NCBI RefSeq assembly: GCF_001816125.1
Contig: NZ_MDZA01000022.1
Span: 1 to 64,000 of the forward strand
Source of the DNA: Hymenobacter coccineus
Lineage (GTDB): Bacteria > Bacteroidota > Bacteroidia > Cytophagales > Hymenobacteraceae
Reading direction: 5' to 3'
DNA length: 64,000 nt
Positions within the stretch are counted from its first letter, which is position 1, and every line of letters begins with the position of its first letter. A program made the translations under genes and the position numbers. Of the stretch, positions 18,273-25,768 are shown piece after piece. Under the pieces are notes generated by a model. That model was not told the DNA's origin. It searched no databases and saw nothing but the letters and a program-made list of their open reading frames with translations.

Positions 18273-19706
18273 CTACCACACGTAGGTGCCCACCGCGCCG
18301 GCGGCCAGGGTGGCGGCCAGCACGCGGCCCTGGCTGCGCACGGCGAAGGCCTGGGGCCCCGCGCCCTCGTTCAGCACCACCAGCACGGTGCGGCCGGCGG
18401 GGGTTTTGAAGGCCACGTTGGGCAGACCCGCGGGCAGCGTGGAGGCAATGCGCACCGAGCCGGGGCGCACAAATTTGCTGGCGTGGGCCGTGATGTAGTA
18501 GGCCGGGTTGCGGGTCACGGCGTCGCCGGGGGCCAGCGTGACGGCCCCCAGGCACTCGGTGCAGCCGCCGGGCGTGTGCGGGTTCTGCTGCGGGTCGGCG
18601 GCCAGGTTCCACTCCAACACGGTGCGGCACCAGTTGCGCGTGGCCCCAATGGTGAGCTGCTTGGTGTGCCAGGCCAGGTCCTTGGGCAGGTTGCCGGGGG
18701 CCCCACCCATTCCTCGGTGAAGTACAGGTTCTTGTTCGGGTACTTGGCGTGCACCTGCTCCAGGGCCCCAATCTCGCCGCGGTAGAGGTGGAACGCCGAG
18801 CCGTCGACGTAGGGCCGGGCCGTGGCGTCGTCGAGCACCGTAATGGGGTAATCGGGCCGGTCGGCGTTATGGTCGTAGCAGATGATTTTGGTATCCAACT
18901 TGGCCGCTTTGAAGGCCGGACCCAGGGCCTTGCCGATGAACACGGCCTGGTCGGCGGCCTCCATCAGCAGGCTGGGGTTATTGCCGGGGTGCAGCGGCTC
19001 GTTCTGCACCGTCACCGCGTCGAGGCGGATACCGTGCGTTTTCATCCCTTGGATATACTTCACGAAGTAGCGGGCGTAGGCGTCGTAAAACTCGGGCTTG
19101 AGGCTGCCGCCCTTGGAATTGCCGTTGGTTTTCATCCAGGTCGGCGGGCTCCAGGGCGAACCCATCAGCTTGATATTGGGGCTAATAGCCAGGATTTCCT
19201 TGAGCACCGGAATCAGGTCCTTCTCATCGGGCGCCAGGCTGAACTTGGCCAGCGTGGGGTCGGTTTCGCCGGCCGGCAGGTCGTCGTAGCTGAACACCTG
19301 CGCGTCCAGGTCCGAGGCGCCGATGCTCAGGCGCAAGTAGCTCACGCCGATGGCCGAGCCCGCCGTGCCGAACAGCTCTTGCAGCAGCTTGGCCCGCGCC
19401 GGGGCGCTCATGGCGCGCAGCAGCTGGGCGCTGCCGCCCGTCAGGCAGTACCCGAAGCCGTCGATGCTTTGAAACTTCTGGGCCGCGTCCACCTCAATCA
19501 CCGGGCCCCCGGCCTGGGCCTTCGCCCCCGCCGCCCCAAACGCCAGGGCCCCCGCCTGCCGCTGAAACAGCGCCGTGCGGTCGGGGCGTGGTCAGCCACA
19601 GCTCGGCCTTGGGGCCCCCGGGCGCGGGGCGCGGGCCGGCGCGGCCGCCGCCAGCCCCAGGGCCCCCAGCCAATACTTTAGAAACGAACGGAACGGCGAA
19701 GCGCAT
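18273..19706 (-). pseudogene. second tandem GH30 gene, two or more frameshifts
   Basis: Close paralogue of the adjacent GH30 lipoprotein. The catalytic motifs VQNEPLHPG and YFTEEW are present. An extra C near 19584-19590 (within ELWLTTP...RTALFQ) and a missing G in a G run near 18700-18706 break the frame. The signal peptide (KYWLGALGLAAAAPARA) also lies in a different frame from the following codons, suggesting a third lesion near 19620. The lesions that can be placed sit in G or C runs. With the copy downstream it forms a tandem duplication. Confidence 0.78.
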
Positions 19707-19740
19707 CGAAAAGGGAATTAGGAAGGACCAAAAAGCAAAC

Positions 19741-19767
19741 GAGCGGGGCCCACCGGGGGCCCCGCTC
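19741..19767. other. intercistronic GC hairpin between susD and GH30
   Basis: GAGCGGGGCCC and GGGGCCCCGCTC can pair over about 11 bp with a tiny loop, just after the susD stop (minus strand) and before the GH30 start. There is no T run, so it is more likely an mRNA-stability or attenuating hairpin that lets receptor genes be expressed above the enzymes than a full terminator. Confidence 0.5.
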
Positions 19768-19782
19768 GTAGCAGACGAAGCA

Positions 19783-21249
19783 TTAGTAGCCAGGGTTTTG
19801 TTGCGCCTGGGGGTTGGTGTTCAGCTCACTCTGGGGCAGCGGGAAGAGCAGGTAATTCACGTCGCGGGCGCCGCTGCGCTGCTGGGCAATCAGGTCCAGG
19901 GCCGTTACGGCGTGGGTGGCCGAGGCGTCGGCGGCGGTGTGGCGGGCGTAGCGCAGCAGGTCGAACCACCGCTCGCCTTCGAAGGCCAGCTCCAGGCGGC
20001 GCTGGAGGTCAATCTGGTTGCGCAGAGCCTGCTTGCTGGCGGCCTGCGGCGAGGCCGAGGTGAGGGCGGCGAGGCCGGCGCGCTGGCGCACTAGGTTCAG
20101 CTTGGCCAGGGCATCGGCAGTGGGGCCGTTCTGCTCGTTCACGGCTTCGGCGTAGGCCAGCAGCACTTCGGCAAAGCGAATCACGTAGGTGTTGTCTACC
20201 GAGTTGAAGCCGTTGCCGATGCTGGTCCACTTGTACACGAAGGGGCCCCGGTCGTTACTGTTGCCGCTCTTGCCGTCGATGTAGCTCACGTGGTCGCGGC
20301 CCACGCGCTGGTTGTTGCTGCTGATGACGCCGTTGAAGGCCCAACGCTTGTCGTTCACGGTATCGGCGGCGGCCAGCAGGTTGGCGGTCGGAATGTTGAA
20401 TTTCGGGAACGAGTAAGTGGCCAGCGGCGAAGGCAGCAGCAGGTCGGGCAGCAGGTTGCCGCCGTCGGCCGTGCCGGCGTACTGGATTTCAAAGAGCGAC
20501 TCAACACCTTTGTTTTCAGCCGGGTACAGGCTCTTGGGCGTGGCGTTGAGCTGCACGCCGGCAGCAATCACCAGTTGAGCGGCCGCCTGGGCTGCGGCCC
20601 AGTTGCGCTGCGTGAGCTGCACGCGGGCCAGAATGCCGTTGGCGGCGTTGCGGGTGGCGCGGTTAGGGTTGGTGGCGGGCATGCGGGTGGCGGCAGCGGT
20701 GAGGTCGGCCACCACTTGGGCGTACACGTCGGCGGCCGAAGCGCGGGCCAGGTTCACCACCTCCGGGGCCCCCGACTCGGTGGGCTGGAGGCGCAGCGGC
20801 ACGCCGCCGTAGGCCCGCACCAGGTTGAAGTAGCACAGGCCGCGCACGAACCGCGCCTCGCCCACAATCTGGCCGCGGCGGGTGGTGTCCATCGCCACGG
20901 TAGGCACGTACTTCAGCACGATGTTGGCCCGGTTGATGCCCTGATAGGCCTGCTGGTACACGTTATTGACCTGGCTGGTGGTAGGCACCCAGATGATTTT
21001 ATCCATCGCCGCCACATCGCCGTTGGCGCTGGTGCAGTTGTCGGACGGCATTTCGCCCATCACGTTTAGGTCCTGGCCGTAGGCCCCCGTGCCTTGCAAG
21101 GCGTCGTACACGGCCGTGAGGCTGGCCTCGGCGTCGTCAGAAGTCTGGAAGAAGTTTTCGGGCGTGATGCTCGGCAGCGGTTCTTTTTGCAGGAAGTCGC
21201 AGCCGCTGAGCAGCGTCAGCGCGCAAAGGGGTAGGAATATCTTTTTCAT
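19783..21249 (-). CDS. SusD/RagB family outer-membrane lipoprotein
   Basis: Surface glycan-binding partner of the SusC porin. The precursor of 488 residues has a lipoprotein signal with Cys17 (TLLSGCDF), the early RagB motif ENFFQTSDDAEASLTAVYDA, the central TPR-rich half and a C-terminal end of the usual RWFDLLRYAR ... LFPLPQSELNTNP form. Length is normal for the family. It starts 22 nt after susC ends, in the same operon. Confidence 0.95.
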   Translation of the reverse strand: MKKIFLPLCALTLLSGCDFLQKEPLPSITPENFFQTSDDAEASLTAVYDALQGTGAYGQDLNVMGEMPSDNCTSANGDVAAMDKIIWVPTTSQVNNVYQQAYQGINRANIVLKYVPTVAMDTTRRGQIVGEARFVRGLCYFNLVRAYGGVPLRLQPTESGAPEVVNLARASAADVYAQVVADLTAAATRMPATNPNRATRNAANGILARVQLTQRNWAAAQAAAQLVIAAGVQLNATPKSLYPAENKGVESLFEIQYAGTADGGNLLPDLLLPSPLATYSFPKFNIPTANLLAAADTVNDKRWAFNGVISSNNQRVGRDHVSYIDGKSGNSNDRGPFVYKWTSIGNGFNSVDNTYVIRFAEVLLAYAEAVNEQNGPTADALAKLNLVRQRAGLAALTSASPQAASKQALRNQIDLQRRLELAFEGERWFDLLRYARHTAADASATHAVTALDLIAQQRSGARDVNYLLFPLPQSELNTNPQAQQNPGY

Positions 21250-21270
21250 GGGAATAGAAAATCGAGCGGC

Positions 21271-24200
21271 TTAGAAAGTAGCGTTCAGGCCCACGGTGTA
21301 GGTGCGCGACTGTGGGTACACGCCGAAGTCGCGGCCCAGGCCTGTCGAGGAGAAGGGGTCGGCGCTTACTTCGGGGTCGTAGCCCAGGTAGTTCGTCCAG
21401 GTAATTAGGTTCTGGCCGGTGGCGTACACGCGCAGGCTCTTGATGGCGGCGCGCTGGCTGAGGGTAACCGGCACGTTGTAGGCCAGCGTCACGTTTTTGA
21501 GGCGCACGTAGCTGCCGTCTTCCACAAAGCGGTCCGAGAAGCGATTGTTGCCGTTTGGGTCGTTGCGCACGGGGCGCGGAATGTCGGTATTGGTGTTGGT
21601 GGGCGTCCAGTGGTTCAGCACGCGGGTGCTCTGGTTCAGCGGGTCGGCCTGGCCTTCAATGGTTTGGCGGTTGGCGTTGTAGATGTCGTTGCCGAAGCTG
21701 CCCTGGAAGAACACGCTCAGCTCCAGGCCCTTGTAGGTGAAGTTGTTGGTCACGCCGGCAAACGCCTTGGGGTTGGGGTTGCCAATCACGGTGCGGTCCT
21801 GGTCGTTGATAACGCCGTCAGGCACTCCGTTCGGGCCGCTAATGTCGCGAAACTGGATGTCGCCGGCCTTGCCCTTCGAGCCGTTCTGAGTGGCGGCGGC
21901 CGTACCGGCGGCGTCGCTCTGGAAGATGCCCTGCACCTGGTAGCCGTAGAACGCGCCCAACGGGCTGCCCACCTGCGTGATGCTGTAGCCGCCGATGATG
22001 CTGCGGTTCACCACCACGCCGGCGTCGTTGGCCTGGGTGCCCAGGTCGAGCAGCTTGTTGCGGTTGCCGCTCACGTTGAAGTTCGTGGTCCAGCCGAAGC
22101 CGTTGTCCTTGGCGGCCACGTTGGTGGTCACGAGGCCAATTTCGATGCCCTTGTTCTCCATCGTGCCCACGTTCTGGATCACGCTGAGCGTGCCCACGCC
22201 CGTGCTTACCGGAATGGGCACGTTGGTCAGCAGGTTGTTGGTGCGCTTGTTATAAATGTCAAAAGTGAACAGCAGCCGGTCGCTGAGCAGGCCCAGGTCG
22301 ATGCCGGCGTTGTACTGGTTGGTGGTTTCCCACTGCACGTTGTTGCCGATGTCGCTCTGGGTGATGCCGCCCAGGATGGTCGAGCCGGCGCCCTGGTAGT
22401 TCGAGCCCGGGGCGTAGCGCGAGAAGCGCTGGTAGGCGTAAATCTCCTGGTTGCCGTTCGAGCCGAAGCTGGCCCGCACCTTCAGGTTCGACACGGCGGG
22501 GGCCTGCGGGAAGAACGATTCCTTCGACACGCGCCAGCCCAGGCTCACGGCCGGGAAGTAGCCGAAGCGGTTCTGCTCGCTGAAGCGGCTGCTGCCGTCG
22601 GCGCGCAAGCTGGCCTGCACCAGGTACTTGCCTTCGTAGTCGTAGTTGGCCCGGCCGAAGAAGCTCAGCAGCGACCACTGCTCCTGGTAGCTGCTCGGAA
22701 TGCCCGAGGCAATGGCGCCGGCGCTCACGTAGGGCACAGCGTTGGAGGCGAAGCCCTGGCTGCCGCCGCCCGAGGTGAAGCGGTCGGAGGCCTGCATCGA
22801 CTGGCCGGCCAGCAGCGTGAGGTGGTGCTTGTCGCCGGCGATGGTCGGCACGTAGGTCAGCGTGTTTTCAAAGAGCCAGATGGCCTGCTGGTTGCTGGTG
22901 GTGCGGGCCGAGCCGCGCGTCGAGGGGTCCGAGTTCGACGTGCCGGGGTAGTTGCGGGTCGTAAACTGGTTTTCGAGCTGGGTGCGGAAGTCGATGCCGC
23001 CCGAGGTGCGCAGCGTTAGGTTTTTGAGCAAGTCCAGCTCGCCGTACACGTTGCCGATGACCTGGTAAATAATAGCTTTGTTGGTGCTTTCCAGCAAGTT
23101 GCCCACCGGGTTGTCAAACGACTGGAACGGGTTGATGCCGTAGGTGCCGTCGGCGTTGCGCACCGGGATGGTCGGGATTTGGGCCAGGGCCCCCAGCACC
23201 GTGCCCGAGTTGCCAATGCCCTGCTCCGAGCGCGTGCTGCCGTTGGTGAAGGTGCGGCTCAGGTTCAGGTTGGTGCCGACGCGGAAGCGGTTGCTGACGT
23301 GCTGGTCGAGGTTGATTTTGAAGTTGTAGCGGTCGAAGCCCGAGTTCAGGCTGATGCCGTCCTGCTTGAAGTAGCCGCCGGCCACGTAGTAGCGCGTTTT
23401 CTCGGTGCCGCCGCTCACGTTCAGCTGGTAGCTCTGCAGGTTGGCGGGGCGGTAAATCTCGTCCTGCCAGTCGGTGTTGTAAGGCAGCGCGGTGCCCGTG
23501 GGGAAGCCCGGCGCTAGGCCTGCGTTGGCCTGAATCTGGTTGAACTCGTCGGCAAACTGCGTGGCGTTGAGCACGTCGAGCTTCTTGCGCAGCTTCTGCT
23601 GGCCGTAGTACACGCTCAGGCCCACTTGGGCCTGGCCCACCTTGCCGTGCTTGGTGGTGATGACCACCACGCCGTTGGCGGCGCGCAGGCCGTAGATGGC
23701 CGCCGCTGCGCCGTCCTTCAGCACGTCGATGCTCTCGATGTCGTTCGGGTTCAGGGCGTTGAGCGGGTTGAGGCGCTGGTTGCCCGAGGTAATCTCCTGG
23801 TCGTAGCTCGGCAGCACGGGCACGCCGTCAATCACGTACAGCGGCGAGCCGTTCAGGCTGATGGAGGCGTTGCCCCGCACCCGCACGTTGATGCCCGCGC
23901 CGGGGGCCCCGGAAGGCGCCGTGACCTGCACGCCGGGCGCCTGGCCCTGCAACGCCTGGTCGAAGCCGGCCACCGGCTGGCGGGCCAGCGCCGCCGCACC
24001 AACGGAGGATACCGAAGTAGTTACTTCCTGGCGGTTCTGGGTGCCGTAGCCCACTACTACTACTTCGTTCAGGGCTTGCTGGTCTTCCGCCAGGCTGATG
24101 GTGAAGGTGGTGGTGCTGCCCACCGGCACTTCCTGGCGCACAAAGCCCACCGAGCTAAACACCAGCGTAGCGCCGGCGTCGGGCACGCTCAGCGAGAAGC

Positions 24201-24459
24201 TGCCGTCGGCGGCGGTGGAGGTGCCGTTGGTGGTGCCCTTCACGAGCACCGTCACGCCGGGCAGGCCGCTGCCGTCGGGGCCCGTCACGCGGCCGGTTAC
24301 CGGCACGGCGGCCAGCGATACGATTGCGCTAGGAGCAGCCGCGGCGGCCACGGGACGAGCCAGGGCCACGTTGGTAAGAAGGAGGCTGCTCAGCGCCGGG
24401 GTCAGCAGCTTGCCGGTCAGCGGCCACAAGCCGCGCGGCGATTGTAAGGGTGAAGACAT
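21271..24459 (-). CDS. SusC/RagA TonB-dependent outer-membrane receptor
   Basis: A 1062-residue TonB-linked porin that imports oligosaccharides. In order: a signal sequence, a carboxypeptidase-regulatory-like beta domain (about residues 50-125, GRVTGPDGSGLPGVTVLVKG), the ALNEVVVVGYGTQ linker, a plug domain (about 145-260) and a 22-strand barrel ending in an aromatic residue (NATF). There is no STN domain, so it is regulated through the hybrid sensor upstream rather than by sigma/anti-sigma contact. It is followed by its SusD partner. Confidence 0.95.
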   Translation of the reverse strand: MSSPLQSPRGLWPLTGKLLTPALSSLLLTNVALARPVAAAAAPSAIVSLAAVPVTGRVTGPDGSGLPGVTVLVKGTTNGTSTAADGSFSLSVPDAGATLVFSSVGFVRQEVPVGSTTTFTISLAEDQQALNEVVVVGYGTQNRQEVTTSVSSVGAAALARQPVAGFDQALQGQAPGVQVTAPSGAPGAGINVRVRGNASISLNGSPLYVIDGVPVLPSYDQEITSGNQRLNPLNALNPNDIESIDVLKDGAAAAIYGLRAANGVVVITTKHGKVGQAQVGLSVYYGQQKLRKKLDVLNATQFADEFNQIQANAGLAPGFPTGTALPYNTDWQDEIYRPANLQSYQLNVSGGTEKTRYYVAGGYFKQDGISLNSGFDRYNFKINLDQHVSNRFRVGTNLNLSRTFTNGSTRSEQGIGNSGTVLGALAQIPTIPVRNADGTYGINPFQSFDNPVGNLLESTNKAIIYQVIGNVYGELDLLKNLTLRTSGGIDFRTQLENQFTTRNYPGTSNSDPSTRGSARTTSNQQAIWLFENTLTYVPTIAGDKHHLTLLAGQSMQASDRFTSGGGSQGFASNAVPYVSAGAIASGIPSSYQEQWSLLSFFGRANYDYEGKYLVQASLRADGSSRFSEQNRFGYFPAVSLGWRVSKESFFPQAPAVSNLKVRASFGSNGNQEIYAYQRFSRYAPGSNYQGAGSTILGGITQSDIGNNVQWETTNQYNAGIDLGLLSDRLLFTFDIYNKRTNNLLTNVPIPVSTGVGTLSVIQNVGTMENKGIEIGLVTTNVAAKDNGFGWTTNFNVSGNRNKLLDLGTQANDAGVVVNRSIIGGYSITQVGSPLGAFYGYQVQGIFQSDAAGTAAATQNGSKGKAGDIQFRDISGPNGVPDGVINDQDRTVIGNPNPKAFAGVTNNFTYKGLELSVFFQGSFGNDIYNANRQTIEGQADPLNQSTRVLNHWTPTNTNTDIPRPVRNDPNGNNRFSDRFVEDGSYVRLKNVTLAYNVPVTLSQRAAIKSLRVYATGQNLITWTNYLGYDPEVSADPFSSTGLGRDFGVYPQSRTYTVGLNATF

Positions 24460-24552
24460 GGTAATGGGAACAGGTGGGCGTAAATGAAAAAAGGAAACCG
24501 ACGCGCTCAGCAGCGGCGCCGGTGGGGCCCGGCCAGCGGCTGGTTGCAGGAT

Positions 24553-25383
24553 TCAAGGGGTGGCGAGGACGGGCGCGGCCCACAGCCGGGGCCACCAAGT
24601 GGCCGGGGGCCCCGTGGACCAGTGAGCCAGCAGCTCGGCCAGAAAAACGTCGCTGCTGCCGATGGTATCCGGCGTCGCCGGGGCCCCGCCGTCGCTGGAA
24701 AAGAATTGGTTATCGGTCCAGAGCGTGGCGCCGGCGGCGCCCTTCGTCAGGCACAAGGCTTGCAGATCGAAGTGGGCAGCCAGATAGGGCAGCGCCGTGG
24801 TTTCGGCGGCGGGCTGCCCCAGCCAGGCCATTATTTCGGCCAACTCGGCCAGGTTCAGTTTCACGAAGTCGGCCTGCCGGAGCAGGTATTTCACCACTTC
24901 GCGGGTGTAGTGCGGGGGCCGCAGGTTCACGTCGAACACCTTGAAGGTGGCGTGTTGCAGCAGGCGGTACAGGGTTTCGCGGGTGGCAGCGGTGCGGGCG
25001 GCCAGCGAGCCGTACACCAGCATAGGGGCCCCAGCCACCGCCGCCCGCAGCTCCTCACTGAAGCGGATGTAATCCCAGGCCACGGGCTGCACCACTTTGT
25101 AGGTGGTATCGTGGCCGGGCTGCACGTTGGCCTTCACCACGCCCGTGAGGTGGGTGGGGCTGTGCTGCACCAGGCTGTGGTCGAGGCCGTGGGCGTCCAT
25201 GGCGGCCAGCAGCTCGGTGCCCAGCTCGTCGCGCCCCAACCGGCTCACCAGCCGCACGGGCTGGCCCAGCCGGTGCAGGTGCACCGCCACCAAGTAGGGC
25301 GCGCCGCCGGGCTGGCGGCCGGCCGGCAGCACATCCCAGAGGCTTTCGCCGAAGCAAATGATGGGGGTAAACGATTGCGTCAC
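24553..25383 (-). CDS. PfkB-family sugar kinase with unusual active-site residues
   Basis: A 276-residue ribokinase-type fold from a GTG start, most like fructokinases (CFGESLWDVLP, FDVNLRPPHY, VKLNLAEL). Two conserved features differ: the first signature reads GGAPYLVAVHLHRLG, lacking the usual Asn, and the second reads DTIGSSDVF instead of DTxGAGD, though the catalytic Asp remains. The C-terminus is about 15 residues short and poorly conserved. It lies between the hybrid regulator and susC, where fructan-type loci carry a fructokinase. Activity is uncertain; it may be decaying or have changed substrate. Confidence 0.75.
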   Translation of the reverse strand: MTQSFTPIICFGESLWDVLPAGRQPGGAPYLVAVHLHRLGQPVRLVSRLGRDELGTELLAAMDAHGLDHSLVQHSPTHLTGVVKANVQPGHDTTYKVVQPVAWDYIRFSEELRAAVAGAPMLVYGSLAARTAATRETLYRLLQHATFKVFDVNLRPPHYTREVVKYLLRQADFVKLNLAELAEIMAWLGQPAAETTALPYLAAHFDLQALCLTKGAAGATLWTDNQFFSSDGGAPATPDTIGSSDVFLAELLAHWSTGPPATWWPRLWAAPVLATP

Positions 25384-25396
25384 GGGGGCGGAGTTT

Positions 25397-25441
25397 CAAC
25401 AAATGTCCGGGGCCCACCCGGGAGCCCTTGCTCATTTGTTG
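25397..25441. promoter_or_regulatory. inverted repeat upstream of the kinase/susC operon
   Basis: CAACAAATG and CATTTGTTG form a perfect 9-bp inverted repeat separated by 27 nt, directly upstream of the kinase start. The position suits an operator or leader hairpin for the polysaccharide utilisation operon. No regulator can be assigned by sequence alone. Confidence 0.3.
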
Positions 25442-25502
25442 CACGCGCCGTTCACCCAGCGAAATACTACGCAACCGATTGATTAACATTGGAAACCACC
25501 AC

Positions 25503-25533
25503 AAAAAAACCAGATCCTGTCCAGGTCCGGTTT
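25503..25533 (-). terminator. Rho-independent terminator after the hybrid regulator
   Basis: On the minus strand AAACCGGACCTG pairs with CAGGATCTGGTT and is followed by a run of seven T. It lies between the regulator gene and the kinase gene, so the regulator is probably transcribed separately. Confidence 0.6.
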
Positions 25534-25587
25534 CACTTTTGTAACGTCGCTTTTGAGATTGTAACCGTGGCGAAAGCCTCTTCCTCG

Positions 25588-25674
25588 GTCATGCTGAGTG
25601 CAGTCGAAGCATCTCTACTGCGGCAGCAATCATTTACTCAGCGGGAGAGATGCTTCGGCTGCGCTCAGCATGAC
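25588..25674. repeat. palindromic element, family A
   Basis: The left arm 25588-25618 begins GTCATGCTGAGTGCAGTCG; the right arm 25645-25674 is its near-perfect inverted copy. The loop is 26 nt, the same length as in the 30743-30834 copy, and shares 17 of 26 positions with it. It lies between the hybrid regulator's end and its terminator. Confidence 0.8.
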
Positions 25675-25768
25675 GTTCTAAAGCGATGCATAACGTCCCA
25701 AAGGCAACGACCCGAAAGCGACGTTCCATGATTCCACCCACCCCCCTCACCCACCCCCCTCACCCAGC

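Noticed and set aside
25735-25766. Tandem ACCCACCCCCCTC repeat after the hybrid regulator
   Set aside because: Only two copies of 13 bp; noted as low complexity with no evidence of function.
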